Source: CAWCGU01 sp963838095
GTDB taxonomy: Bacteria; Actinomycetota; Thermoleophilia; Solirubrobacterales; 70-9
Reading direction: 5' to 3'
DNA: 64,000 nt
NCBI GenBank assembly: GCA_963838095.1
Contig: CAWIPO010000006.1
Coordinates: 1 to 64,000 of the forward strand
A model generated the notes under the pieces. It made no database searches. It saw only the letters and a list, made by a program, of their open reading frames with translations, and was not told the origin of the DNA. Positions within the stretch are counted from its first letter, which is position 1. Each line of letters starts with the position of its first letter. The translations under genes and the position numbers were made by a program. Shown here piece after piece: positions 6,535-19,348 of this stretch.

Positions 6535-8057
6535 CGGGCGATCGATATTCGCACGATCCGGGAAAGGTCGGCGAGATTTGCGGCGTCCTCGCCGATCGAG
6601 GCGCGAAACCGCCCCGCGGAGTCGATCCGCGGCCGGAACAGGGCGCGGCAGCGGGCGTCGAGCTTGCGCTTGGCGGTCGGGTCGCCGTCCTCCAGCAGCC
6701 TGACGGTGTCGCCCGCCCTGTTGACGCATGGCGACACCGAAACCGAGAGCCGAACGCGGTGGCCATCCTCCACGCGGCGGTCGTTCGAGTGCAGCTTGAT
6801 CTCGGTCGCGTTGCGCCCCGTAGGCGGCGGGTCGCCGTCGGGCGGCGGGTCGCCCGGCGGATCCGGGGGCGGGCAAGTCGAGGTGGAGGAGCCGACGATG
6901 CGGAAGACCTGGCCGTTGCGCGAAACGACGTACAGGCGGCCGCAGGAGTCCTCGCCGAAGCTCGTCGGCTGGGCGACGATGACTCCCTCGGCCCGATCGT
7001 CGCTGGCAAACGGCAGGCCGGGGATGAAGGATCGAATTTGTCCCACGCAGAGGTCGGCGTAGAAGTAGCGCCCGGCCAGCTCGGGGGCGCCGTTGTCGTG
7101 CGATACGTAGCCGCCGGTGATCGCACAGGTGCTTGGATCGTTTGCGTACTCGAAGATCGGATCGGTGAATGTGCCGACGCAACCACCGGGCCCGGAAATG
7201 AATCCCTCGCGGCAGTTCCAGCCGAAGTCGTCGCCGCGGCCGCCACCGACGCTTGGGGGCTCGAAGTCGACCTCCTCCCGCGCCGCGTTGCCGACGTCGG
7301 CAATGAGCAGCGCACCCGTCGCAGAGTCGAACGAGAACCGCCACGGGTTGCGCAGCCCCCAGCTCCAGATCTCGTCGGCCCCGGCGATGCCGACGAACGG
7401 GTTGTCGGCCGGAACGGTGTATGCCGAGCCACCGCTTTGCCGCGGATCGATGCGCAGCATCTTGCCGAGCAGCGAGCTGAGATCTCGGGCCAGCGCCCCA
7501 CCAGTCCCTCCATCGCCGGTCGACCAATACAGATAGCCGTCGGGGCCGAACTGGAGCTGGCCGCCGTTGTGGTTGGTTGTCGGCGCGTCCGGATGCGGGA
7601 TCGTCAGCACCGGCCTCCTCGTCGCCGGATTGACGACGTTGCCGCTCGCGGTGTACTCGTCGAGCTGAATGTCGCCGTCGAGGTTGGGGGGCGGAGCCGG
7701 GTCGTCGATCGTGTAGACGACGTAGAACCGCTGGGAGGAGGCGAAGTCGGGGGGAAAGGCCACCGAGAACAGCCCCTGCTCGTTGCCGGCGTTGTCGCCG
7801 TTGGGGGGCGCGCCGACCGACAGGACGAGATCGCGGATGTCGAGGAAGGTGTTGGTGCTGTTTGGCGTGACGAGCTGAATCGTGCCTCGCTGCTCGACGA
7901 CGTAGAGACGGTCGAAGTCGGCCGGCTCGGAGGTGACGTACACCGGGCCCGTGAACGGGTCGATCGAGGCGATCGGCTGCAGCGTCAGCGCGCTCGCGGA
8001 ACCCGCGCTCGCTAACGCCCCGACAAGGGCGGCCAATGCAATCCCAGCCCGCCACAT
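6531..8057 (-). CDS. Secreted PQQ-dependent sugar (glucose/sorbosone) dehydrogenase
   Basis: 508 residues from ATG 8057. The signal peptide starts MWRAGIALAALVGALASAGSA. The beta-propeller family motifs are LYVVEQRGTIQLV, GLFSVAFPPDF, TTNHNGGQLQFGPDGYLYWSTGDGG (with the catalytic-type His), GLRNPWRFSFD and a GRYFYADLCVGQI strand. It is followed by a Pro/Asp-rich linker (PPPDPPGDPPPDGD) and a C-terminal domain of about 100 residues. Soluble members of this family oxidise aldoses using PQQ and calcium; no PQQ biosynthesis genes are in the window. It lies 61 bases after rpoC on the same strand. Confidence 0.85.
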   Translation of the reverse strand: MWRAGIALAALVGALASAGSASALTLQPIASIDPFTGPVYVTSEPADFDRLYVVEQRGTIQLVTPNSTNTFLDIRDLVLSVGAPPNGDNAGNEQGLFSVAFPPDFASSQRFYVVYTIDDPAPPPNLDGDIQLDEYTASGNVVNPATRRPVLTIPHPDAPTTNHNGGQLQFGPDGYLYWSTGDGGTGGALARDLSSLLGKMLRIDPRQSGGSAYTVPADNPFVGIAGADEIWSWGLRNPWRFSFDSATGALLIADVGNAAREEVDFEPPSVGGGRGDDFGWNCREGFISGPGGCVGTFTDPIFEYANDPSTCAITGGYVSHDNGAPELAGRYFYADLCVGQIRSFIPGLPFASDDRAEGVIVAQPTSFGEDSCGRLYVVSRNGQVFRIVGSSTSTCPPPDPPGDPPPDGDPPPTGRNATEIKLHSNDRRVEDGHRVRLSVSVSPCVNRAGDTVRLLEDGDPTAKRKLDARCRALFRPRIDSAGRFRASIGEDAANLADLSRIVRISIAR

Positions 8058-8066
8058 CCCGCGTAG

Positions 8067-8072
8067 ACGGTA
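8067..8072 (-). promoter_or_regulatory. Candidate -10 for the sugar dehydrogenase operon
   Basis: Minus strand TACCGT, nine bases before the ATG at 8057, in the short gap after rpoC. The same hexamer and spacing precede the glycosyltransferase at 38523. Confidence 0.35.
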
Positions 8073-8118
8073 GCGCGCCCGCCCATGTGGGGGGGCGATT
8101 GGCGCGCCGGTGGTGGTG

Positions 8119-12181
<4,063 letters not shown>

Positions 12182-12183
12182 GA

Positions 12184-15100
12184 TCAGTCCTCCACCTTCT
12201 CGGCCTTCTTGCCGGCGCCGTCCTTGCTGGGGTCGGTAGTCCCGCCTTCGCCCTCTTTGATTTCCTGCTCTTCCTGCTCGTCCGCGGCGCCGTCGCCGGC
12301 TCCGTCGGCACGCACTCCCGAGAGGTCGATCCCGAGCTCCTCAGCGGCGCGAAGCAGCTCGTCCTCCTCCTCCTCCATCTCCACAGGACCCTCCTCGGAG
12401 ACGAGGTTGACGTCCAGCGACAGGCTCTGAATCTCCTTCAGCAGCACCTTGAAGGACTCCGGAACCGACGGCTCGGGGATGTTCTCGCCCTTGACGATCG
12501 ACTCGTAGGCCTTGACGCGGCCGACCGTGTCGTCGGACTTCACCGTCAGCATCTCCTGCAGCGTGTAGGCGGCGCCATAGGCCTCCAGCGCCCACACCTC
12601 CATCTCGCCGAAGCGCTGGCCGCCGAATTGGGCCTTACCGCCGAGCGGCTGCTGCGTGACCAGCGAATAGGGGCCGGTCGAGCGAGCGTGGATCTTGTCG
12701 TCGACGAGGTGCAGCAGCTTCAGGATGTACATGTGGCCGACGGTGACCACGTCCTCGAACGGCTCGCCGGTGCGGCCGTTGTAGAGCTGGGCCTTGCCCG
12801 CCGACTGAGCGCCGGGACGGGCCTTGGTGTCGAGCCCGAGGTCGATGCCGCGCTCGGCATTCTCCTGTTGCCAGCGAACCAGCGCCTCGTCCACGTCCTC
12901 CACCGTGGCGCCGTCGAAGACGGGGGTGGCGACGAATACGCGGCCGCCGTTTGACTGCGCCTTCTTGTAGGCCTCTGTGCCGTCGTCGTACCAGCCGTTC
13001 GCGGCCGCCCACCCGAGGTGGGTCTCGAGGATCTGGCCGATGTTCATCCGGCTCGGGACGCCGAGCGGGTTCAGGATCACGTCGATCGGGGTCCCGTCCT
13101 CCAGGAACGGCATGTCCGCCTCAGGCACGATCTTCGAGATCACGCCCTTGTTGCCGTGGCGCCCGGCAAGCTTGTCGCCCTCGGCAATCTTGCGCTTGGT
13201 CGCGACGTAGACGCGCACCAGGTCGTTGACGCCGGGCGAGAGGTCGTCGCCGTCGTCACGGTTGAAGGTCAGCACGTCGATCACGACGCCGCCCTCGCCG
13301 TGCGGCACCTTCAGCGAGGTGTCGCGGACCTCACGCGCCTTCTCCTTGAAGATCGCGCGGATCAGCTTCTCCTCGGCGGTCAGCTCGGTCTCGCCCTTCG
13401 GCGTCACCTTCCCGACCAGGAGGTCGCCGGAGACGACCTCGGCGCCGATGCGGACGATCCCGCGCTCGTCGAGGTTTCGAAGCGACTCCTCGGAGCGGTT
13501 CGGGATGTCGCGGGTGATCTCCTCGTCGCCCAGCTTCGTCGTCCTCGCATCGATCTCGTACTCCTCGATGTGGATCGAGGTGAGCTCGTCGTCCTTGACA
13601 AGGCGCTCGGAGATGATGATCGCGTCCTCGAAGTTGTAGCCCTCCCATGACATGAAGGCGACGAGCACGTTCTTACCGAGCGCGATCTCGCCGCCGGCGG
13701 TCGAGGAACCGTCGGCGAGCACGTCGCCGTCGGAAACCTTGTCGCCGACCTTGACGATCGGGCGCTGGTGGATGATCGTGCCCTGGTTGGAGCGCATGAA
13801 CTTCGAGAGGTCGTAGTCCTCGCTCTTCGAGCCCTTGGTGACGACGATCCGCTTTGCGTCGACCGAGCTCACCTCGCCGTCGGTGCCCGCCAGCAGCACG
13901 TCGCCGGTGTCGACCGCGACGCGGCGCTCCATCCCGGTGCCGATCAGCGGCGGCTCGGGCTTCAGGAGCGGCACGGCCTGGGCCTGCATGTTCGAGCCCA
14001 TCAACGCGCGGTTGGCGTCATCGTGCTCGAGGAACGGGATCAGCGCCGTCGTCACCGACCAGATCTGGGTCGGCGTGACGTCCATGAGGTCGACCTGCTT
14101 CGGGGCGACGGCGACGACCTCGCCCTCGCGGGTGCGGCAGAGCACGCGCGGGCCCTTCAGGCGGCCGGAGCGCTCGTCCATCTCGGCGTTCGCCTGCGCG
14201 ATGACCCGCTCCTCCTCCTGGTTCGCGTCGAGGTGGACGACCTCGTCGGTGACGACGCCGTCCTTGACCACCCGGTAGGGGGTGGTGACGAACCCGTGCT
14301 CAGAGATCTGCGCGTAGGAGGAGAGCGAGCCGATCAGGCCGATGTTCGGACCCTCAGGGGTCTCGATCGGGCACATCCGCCCGTAGTGGGTGGGGTGCAC
14401 GTCGCGGACCTCGATCGGAGCGCGCTCGCGGGTGAGGCCGCCGGCGCCGAGCGCGGAGAGGCGACGCCGGTGCCTGAGCCCGGCGAGGGAGTTGGTCTGG
14501 TCCATGAACTGCGAGAGCTGTGAGGAGCCGAAGAACTCCTTCAGCGCAGCGACGACCGGGCGGATGTTGATGATCGTCTGCGGCGTGATCGCGTCCGCGT
14601 CCTCGGTGGTGAGGCGCTCGCGAACGACGCGCTCCATCCGGTAGAGGCCGATCCGGAACGCCTCCTGGATCAGCTCGCCGACGGTCCGCAGACGGCGGTT
14701 GCCGAAGTGCTCGTACTCGTCGAGGTGGTCGTTGATCCGGTCGCGCGGGAGAATCGAGATCTCCGCCGCGTAGTCCTTGATCGGGTTCTCCTCGTCGATC
14801 GTCTCGAGGTCCGGATCGAGGAGCTTCGGCAGGCTGACGAGCTCCTTGATCAGGGCGACGATGTCGCCCTTGGTCAGGGTGCGAGTGTCGAGGTCGACGT
14901 CGAGGTCGAGCCGCGTGTTCAGCTTGTAGCGGCCGACCCGGGTGAGGTCGTAGCGCTTCGGGTCGAAGAAGAGCTGCTCGAGCAGCGCACGAGCGGCGTC
15001 AACCGACGGCGGCTCACCGGGCCGCTGCTTCTTGAACAGCTCGACCAGGGCCCCCTCCTCGGTCCGCAGCGGCTCGGCGTCGCCCTCGATCGTGTTGCGG

Positions 15101-15747
15101 ATATAGACCGAGTTCTCGAACAGCTTCAGGAGCTCCTCGTCTGTGACGAAGCCCATCGCCCGCAGCAGCACGGTGACCGGGAGCTTGCGCTTGCGGTCGA
15201 TGCGGGCGTAGACGCGACCCTTCTTGTCGATCTCGAGCTCCAGCCAGGAGCCGCGGGCCGGCATCAGGTTGGCGATGAAGACCTGCTTCTCGCGATCCTT
15301 GGGCTCCATCACGTAGGCGCCGGGCGAACGCACGAGCTGCGTGACGACGACGCGCTCGGTGCCGTTGATGATGAACGTGCCGCGGTCGGTCATCCACGGG
15401 AAGTCGCCCATGAACACGGACTGCTCGCGGATCTCGCCCGTCTCGCGGTTCTGGAACGCGACCTTGACCGTCAGCGGGCGGGCATAGGTCATGTCCTTCT
15501 CGCGACACTCGGGGATCGAGTGGGGCGGCTCTTCGAAGCGGAACTCGCCGAACTCGATCGCGAGGTTCCCCGTGTAGTCCTCGATCGGGGAGATGTCGTC
15601 GATCGTTTCGCGCAGCAGCCCCTTCTTGGGATCGGTCAGACCCTCGAAGGAGAGGCGCTGGATATCTATTAGATGTGGTACTTCGAGCGGCGTAGGGAGG
15701 CGGGAAAAGCTCCTCCTGACGACAGGGGCAGCATCAACGCGTGACAA
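12184..15747 (-). CDS. rpoB: RNA polymerase beta subunit
   Basis: 1187 residues. The rifampicin-binding segment reads SQLSQFMDQTNSLAGL, then RHRRRLSALGAGGLTRERAP. The residues most often altered in resistant mutants (the Asp, His, Arg and Ser of this segment) are wild type. Other anchors are RMCPIETPEGPNIGLI, GRHGNKGVISKI and GGKAQFGGQRFGEMEVWALEAYGA. The C-terminus carries an acidic Glu/Asp/Gly-rich tail of about 60 residues beyond the usual end. The start is TTG at 15747, with GGAG about ten bases upstream. A sigma70-type promoter lies about 90 bases upstream. Confidence 0.97.
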   Translation of the reverse strand: MSRVDAAPVVRRSFSRLPTPLEVPHLIDIQRLSFEGLTDPKKGLLRETIDDISPIEDYTGNLAIEFGEFRFEEPPHSIPECREKDMTYARPLTVKVAFQNRETGEIREQSVFMGDFPWMTDRGTFIINGTERVVVTQLVRSPGAYVMEPKDREKQVFIANLMPARGSWLELEIDKKGRVYARIDRKRKLPVTVLLRAMGFVTDEELLKLFENSVYIRNTIEGDAEPLRTEEGALVELFKKQRPGEPPSVDAARALLEQLFFDPKRYDLTRVGRYKLNTRLDLDVDLDTRTLTKGDIVALIKELVSLPKLLDPDLETIDEENPIKDYAAEISILPRDRINDHLDEYEHFGNRRLRTVGELIQEAFRIGLYRMERVVRERLTTEDADAITPQTIINIRPVVAALKEFFGSSQLSQFMDQTNSLAGLRHRRRLSALGAGGLTRERAPIEVRDVHPTHYGRMCPIETPEGPNIGLIGSLSSYAQISEHGFVTTPYRVVKDGVVTDEVVHLDANQEEERVIAQANAEMDERSGRLKGPRVLCRTREGEVVAVAPKQVDLMDVTPTQIWSVTTALIPFLEHDDANRALMGSNMQAQAVPLLKPEPPLIGTGMERRVAVDTGDVLLAGTDGEVSSVDAKRIVVTKGSKSEDYDLSKFMRSNQGTIIHQRPIVKVGDKVSDGDVLADGSSTAGGEIALGKNVLVAFMSWEGYNFEDAIIISERLVKDDELTSIHIEEYEIDARTTKLGDEEITRDIPNRSEESLRNLDERGIVRIGAEVVSGDLLVGKVTPKGETELTAEEKLIRAIFKEKAREVRDTSLKVPHGEGGVVIDVLTFNRDDGDDLSPGVNDLVRVYVATKRKIAEGDKLAGRHGNKGVISKIVPEADMPFLEDGTPIDVILNPLGVPSRMNIGQILETHLGWAAANGWYDDGTEAYKKAQSNGGRVFVATPVFDGATVEDVDEALVRWQQENAERGIDLGLDTKARPGAQSAGKAQLYNGRTGEPFEDVVTVGHMYILKLLHLVDDKIHARSTGPYSLVTQQPLGGKAQFGGQRFGEMEVWALEAYGAAYTLQEMLTVKSDDTVGRVKAYESIVKGENIPEPSVPESFKVLLKEIQSLSLDVNLVSEEGPVEMEEEEDELLRAAEELGIDLSGVRADGAGDGAADEQEEQEIKEGEGGTTDPSKDGAGKKAEKVED

Positions 15748-15834
15748 CTGGGCGACTCCTCAGTGGTCGAAATGAGCTTGGGTGTGAACGGCGCAAGAAA
15801 GCAGGCCTTAGGGCGCACCGATGCGCGACCGTAC

Positions 15835-15864
15835 AGATTACCACACAGCCGACGCCTGAGTCAA
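15835..15864 (-). promoter_or_regulatory. rpoBC promoter
   Basis: Minus strand TTGACT, 18-base spacer, TAATCT: good -35 and -10 hexamers in the 133-base gap between rplL and rpoB. It would give a leader of about 80 bases. It allows rpoBC to be made independently of, as well as by read-through from, rplJL. Confidence 0.7.
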
Positions 15865-15880
15865 GGCTAGCGATCTGAGG

Positions 15881-16264
15881 TTACTTCAGTTCGACTTCGC
15901 CGCCGGCCTCTTCAAGATCGGCCTTCAGCTTCTCGGCCTCTTCGCGGTCGAGGCCCTCCTTGACCGGCTTCGGAGCGTCGTCGACGAGCGCCTTGGCCTC
16001 CTTGAGGCCGAGGCCGGTCGCCGCGCGAACCGCCTTGATCACCTGGATCTTCTTGTCGCCGGGCGCCATCAGGACGACGTCCACCGTGGACGACTCCTCC
16101 TCGGCTGCGGCTCCGTCGCCGCCACCGGCTGCCGGAGCGGCCGCCGCGACCGCGGTCGCGGAAACGCCGAACTCCTCCTCGAGCGCCTTGATCCGCTCGG
16201 AGAGCTCGAGCACCGAGATCCCCTTCAGCTCCTCGATCCAGTCTTCTGTGGTTACTGCTGCCAC
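15881..16264 (-). CDS. rplL: 50S ribosomal protein L7/L12
   Basis: Stalk protein that recruits translation factors. 127 residues: N-terminal dimerisation helix (TEDWIEELKGISVLELSERIKALEEEFGV), Ala/Gly-rich hinge, and C-terminal domain (KKIQVIKAVRAATGLGLKEAKALVDDAP). It starts with GTG whose first position overlaps the rplJ stop codon by one base, so translation is coupled. Confidence 0.98.
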   Translation of the reverse strand: MAAVTTEDWIEELKGISVLELSERIKALEEEFGVSATAVAAAAPAAGGGDGAAAEEESSTVDVVLMAPGDKKIQVIKAVRAATGLGLKEAKALVDDAPKPVKEGLDREEAEKLKADLEEAGGEVELK

Positions 16265-17061
16265 TACGCCTCCTCTGTGTTCTCTTCGTTCGTTTCAGTC
16301 TCTTCCTCAGCCTCCGGACCGACATCACTTCCGCCAGCGGCGGCTGGCGCCGCCTCGTCGGAAGATGGACCTCCGGCAACATCACTGCCGGCCGCCTCCT
16401 CCGCTTCGCGTCCGGGGGCGGCCGGGTCTTCCGAGGGCTGGGGTACCGGTTCTTCGGCTGAAGCTTCGGGTTCTTCCTGCGCAGTCTCTGGGGCTTCCTC
16501 CTCGACCGGAGCCTCCTCCTCCTCAGTGGCCGGGGCCTCGCCGCTCACTAGCCCCTGCTCGGCGATCTGGCCGAGGGCGATTGCGAGGCCTCCGATCATT
16601 GCTCCCAGCCCGCGAACGAGGCCGGTGAGGGGGGCGGCGGTCATTCCGACGAGCTGGCCGTGCATGACCTCGAGCGCGGGGAGCCTGGCGAGCGTCTTGA
16701 AGCGATCCTCGTCCAGCGGCTGGCCGCCCATCAGGCCGCCCTTGAAGATCAGCACGCCGTGCTCGCGGGTGAAGGAGTTGATCGCCTTCGCGGCGGTGAC
16801 GACGTCGCCGCGAACGAAGGTAAGCGCGGTCGGGCCCTCGAGCAGCGGTGTCAGCTCATCGGTGCCGGCCTGCTCGACGGCGAGCTTGGCGAGCCGATTC
16901 TTGACGATCTTGAACCTGGCGTCCGCCTCGCGGAGCTTCGTCCGCAACTCGGCCGCCTGCGGCACGCTGATCCCGCGGTAGTCCACCGCGAGGATCGATT
17001 CGGCGTCGCCGAGGCTCGCGGCGATCTCCGCAACGGCTGCTTCTTTCTGCGCTCTGTCCAT
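16264..17061 (-). CDS. rplJ: 50S ribosomal protein L10 with long acidic tail
   Basis: Stalk base protein holding L7/L12. The start is ATG 17061 (MDRAQKEAAVAEI). A longer open frame upstream encodes no L10 sequence. Core residues 1-172 include YRGISVPQAAELRTKLREA, KNRLAKLAVEQ and GPTALTFVRGD, ending in the helix that binds L12. Residues 174-265 are an extra tail of about 90 residues made mostly of Glu, Pro, Ala, Ser and Gly, absent from ordinary 165-180-residue L10 proteins. A hairpin plus U6 ends only six bases before the ATG. Confidence 0.95.
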   Translation of the reverse strand: MDRAQKEAAVAEIAASLGDAESILAVDYRGISVPQAAELRTKLREADARFKIVKNRLAKLAVEQAGTDELTPLLEGPTALTFVRGDVVTAAKAINSFTREHGVLIFKGGLMGGQPLDEDRFKTLARLPALEVMHGQLVGMTAAPLTGLVRGLGAMIGGLAIALGQIAEQGLVSGEAPATEEEEAPVEEEAPETAQEEPEASAEEPVPQPSEDPAAPGREAEEAAGSDVAGGPSSDEAAPAAAGGSDVGPEAEEETETNEENTEEA

Positions 17062-17067
17062 GGCCTG

Positions 17068-17089
17068 AAAAAACCCGCACGAAGGCGGG
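17068..17089 (-). terminator. Terminator-like hairpin directly before rplJ
   Basis: Minus strand CCCGC-CTTCGT-GCGGG followed by TTTTTT, then six bases and the rplJ ATG. It has all the features of an intrinsic terminator in the rplJ leader. It leaves no room for a separate ribosome-binding site other than AGG in CAGGCC. It probably acts as an attenuator linked to L10 autoregulation, as in leaders of rplJ elsewhere. Confidence 0.65.
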
Positions 17090-17303
17090 CAAGGAAGACT
17101 TCCTGCTCCGCCTGCGCCGGACTTGTGGACCCTGCGGGGCCCGCCGGCGGTCTCGGGCGAGACTCGATTGGACGCGTGATGGTAGCGGCTGGTGCGCGAT
17201 CGCCGTGGGAAAGCCTGGATGCTTGGTCCGGTGCCAGCGCTTACTAGCTGGGTAGGGCACCACCTATTCGCTTTGGTCGCCCGCGAGACGCGTCCGGCTG
17301 ACG

Positions 17304-17345
17304 ATTGACGTTTTTGGTAGCCCATGGGGTCCAAAAAACGTCAAT
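17304..17345. repeat. Inverted repeat (ATTGACG arms) upstream of rplJ
   Basis: Arms ATTGACGTTTTTGG and its near-perfect complement CCAAAAAACGTCAAT surround a CCCATGGGG-like centre. The AT-rich arms are unusual in this GC-rich DNA. It adjoins a second inverted repeat. Confidence 0.75.
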
Positions 17346-17349
17346 GGCT

Positions 17350-17398
17350 CGAGTTTTCTCGATTTGGGTCGAATAGCGACCCATATCCGGAAAACTCG
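17350..17398. repeat. Two-part inverted repeat just after rplA
   Basis: Outer arms CGAGTTTTC and GAAAACTCG, inner arms TGGGTCG and CGACCCA with a five-base loop: a long interrupted stem about 50 bases beyond the rplA stop. It could stop or process the nusG-rplKA transcript. Confidence 0.75.
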
Positions 17399-17446
17399 GA
17401 GGGTGCCCTCCTTTCGGTGCTGCTGTTCGCCCCGCCGGAACCGCTA

Positions 17447-18325
17447 CTAGGAGCCTTCGTCGCCCTCGCCCTCGGGCTCCTCAGACTCCTCAGCCTGCGG
17501 CTCCTCGGCGGGGGGCTCCTCGACCGGAGCGGGCTCTGGCTCGGGGTCTTCGACCGGGGCCGGCTGTGGATCGGGCTCCTGGACCGGCTCGCCGCCGTTC
17601 CCGGCAACCGGGGAGCCGTCGGCGAGGATCTCCGCGACCCGCGTTCGGGCGGTGTCCACCGGGACGCCGGGGCCCATCGTCGTCGCGAGCGTGATCGAGA
17701 CCAGGTAGCGGCCCTTGGCTGCCGCGGGCTTGGCGCGGACGATCTCGTCGAGCACCGCGGCGTAGTTCTCCAGCAGCGCGCGTTCCTCGAAGCTCGCCTT
17801 GCCGATCGTCAGGTGAACGTTGGCCTGGCGGTCGGTGCGGTACTCGACCTTGCCGGACTTCGATTCGGCGACCGCCTTGGCGACGTCGTCGGTGACGGTG
17901 CCGACCTTCGGGTTCGGCATCTTGCCCTGCGGCCCGAGCACGCGGCCGAGCTTTCCGACCTTCGACATCATCGCCGGGACGGCGATCGCGACGTCGAAAT
18001 CCGTCCAGCCGCCCTCCACCTTCTCGACCAGGTCGTCGCCGCCGACGTGGTCGGCTCCGGCCTCGGTCGCGGCCCGCGCCGCGTCGCCCTCGGCGAAGAC
18101 GACGATCGAGACCTCCTTGCCGAGCCCGTGCGGCAACGCCAGCGTTCCGCGCAGCTGCTCCTCGGCGTGGCGGACGTTGAGCCCGGTCTTCAGGTGCAGC
18201 TCGACCGACTCGTCGAACTTCGTGCCCGCCGTCTGTTTCACCAGCGCGACTGCCTCGGCCGGCGGATAGCGGCGGTCGCGATCGATCGTCTCATAGGCGT
18301 CCCGGTAGCGTTTGCTGCGAGCCAT
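17447..18325 (-). CDS. rplA: 50S ribosomal protein L1 with acidic proline-rich tail
   Basis: 292 residues. The L1 core is clear (TKFDESVELHLKTGLNVRH, GRVLGPQGKMPNPKVGTVT, SGKVEYRTDR, GPGVPVDTA). After about residue 236 comes a 56-residue tail rich in Glu, Pro and Asp. Ordinary L1 stops near there at 225-235 residues. It starts 3 bases after rplK. Confidence 0.97.
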   Translation of the reverse strand: MARSKRYRDAYETIDRDRRYPPAEAVALVKQTAGTKFDESVELHLKTGLNVRHAEEQLRGTLALPHGLGKEVSIVVFAEGDAARAATEAGADHVGGDDLVEKVEGGWTDFDVAIAVPAMMSKVGKLGRVLGPQGKMPNPKVGTVTDDVAKAVAESKSGKVEYRTDRQANVHLTIGKASFEERALLENYAAVLDEIVRAKPAAAKGRYLVSITLATTMGPGVPVDTARTRVAEILADGSPVAGNGGEPVQEPDPQPAPVEDPEPEPAPVEEPPAEEPQAEESEEPEGEGDEGS

Positions 18326-18328
18326 CGG

Positions 18329-18763
18329 CTAACTCTCCAGACCCTCGACGTCGACGCCCATCGAGCGTGCGGTGCCGGCGATGATCCGCGAAGCGGCATC
18401 GAGGTCATTGGCGTTCAGGTCGGGCATCTTGCGCTCGGCGATCTGACGCACCTGGGCGGCCGTGATCGTGCCGACCTTGTTCAGATGCGGCTCGCCCGAG
18501 CCCTTCTCGAGCCCGGCGGCCTCCTTGATCAACACGGCCGCGGGCGGGGTCTTGGTGATGAAGTCGAAGGAGCGGTCCTCATAGACCGTGATCTCCACCG
18601 GGATGATCGTGCCCGCGTCCTGCTGGGTCTGCGCGTTGAAGGCCTTGCAGAACTCCATGATGTTGACGCCGTGCTGACCCAGCGCCGGGCCGACCGGCGG
18701 CGCCGGGTTCGCAGCGCCCGCGGGGATCTGCAGCTTGATCATCGTCAGGACCTTCTTCGCCAT
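18329..18763 (-). CDS. rplK: 50S ribosomal protein L11
   Basis: GTPase-centre protein, 144 residues, normal length. MAKKVLTMIKLQIPAGAANPAPPVGPALGQHGVNIMEFC is the typical proline-rich N-terminal domain; GTITAAQVRQIAERKMPDLNA belongs to the rRNA-binding C-terminal domain. In operon with nusG upstream and rplA downstream. Confidence 0.98.
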   Translation of the reverse strand: MAKKVLTMIKLQIPAGAANPAPPVGPALGQHGVNIMEFCKAFNAQTQQDAGTIIPVEITVYEDRSFDFITKTPPAAVLIKEAAGLEKGSGEPHLNKVGTITAAQVRQIAERKMPDLNANDLDAASRIIAGTARSMGVDVEGLES

Positions 18764-18792
18764 CGCCCAGTGAGGTTAGGGGCCGCGGGCCC

Positions 18793-19314
18793 TTAGAGCT
18801 TCTTCACCTGGTCGTAGCCGACCTCGACGGGCGTCTCGCGTCCGAAGATCGAGACCAGCACCTTCAGCTTCTGGGCGTCGTCGTTGATCTCCGCAATCTC
18901 GCCCGAGAAGTCGGACAGCGGGCCGGAGACAACCTTCACGGTCTCGCCGACCGAGAACTGGGCCCGGGCGCGCGGGCGCTCCGCCGTCTCGCGGTGCAGG
19001 AGGCGGTCGACCTCGGGCGCCGACAGCGGCACCGGCTTGTTGCGCGAGCCGACGAAGCCGGTGACGCCGGGGGTGTTCTTGACCAGCCCCCAGACGTCGT
19101 CGGTCATCTCCATGTGCACGAGCACGTAGCCCGGCATCGTCCGCTTCTCGACCTGAACCTTGCGACCGTCCTTGATCTCGGACACCTGCTCGGTTGGGAC
19201 GACGACCTGGCGCACGCGGCGCTCCTGCCCCATCGTCTCGACCCGGTGCTCGAGGTTGTGCTTGACCTTGTTCTCGTGCCCGGAATAGGTGTTGATCACA
19301 TACCAGCGGAACAT
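18793..19314 (-). CDS. nusG: Transcription antitermination factor NusG
   Basis: 173 residues. NGN domain (MFRWYVINTYSGHENKVKHNL, MPGYVLVHMEMTDD, VTGFVGSRNKPVPLS) followed by a KOW domain (FSVGETVKVVSGPLSDFSGEI, LKVLVSIFGRETPVEV). It couples RNA polymerase to the ribosome or to Rho. Located between secE and rplK as in most bacteria. Confidence 0.97.
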   Translation of the reverse strand: MFRWYVINTYSGHENKVKHNLEHRVETMGQERRVRQVVVPTEQVSEIKDGRKVQVEKRTMPGYVLVHMEMTDDVWGLVKNTPGVTGFVGSRNKPVPLSAPEVDRLLHRETAERPRARAQFSVGETVKVVSGPLSDFSGEIAEINDDAQKLKVLVSIFGRETPVEVGYDQVKKL

Positions 19315-19348
19315 CTCGTTCTCTCAGATCCCTCTCTGATCTCTCGGC

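Larger units (their letters stand above)
17062..17446 (-). promoter_or_regulatory. rplJ leader / rplA-rplJ intergenic region
   Basis: 385 bases without a gene. Reading with transcription: stop of rplA, then two large inverted repeats (17350-17398 and 17304-17345), about 210 bases of GC-rich sequence where an L10-binding leader RNA would be expected, then the hairpin-U6 element just before rplJ. A TTGACG within one palindrome arm resembles a -35 box but no good -10 follows. I could not fold the middle part by eye into a defined L10-leader structure. Confidence 0.5.

Noticed and set aside
17062..17334. N-terminal extension of L10 in an open frame upstream of ATG 17061
   Set aside because: The sequence runs through palindromes and a terminator-like hairpin and has no L10 similarity; the leader interpretation is better.
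17324..18796. 490-residue + strand open frame opposite rplA and rplK
   Set aside because: Antisense shadow with no recognisable protein features.
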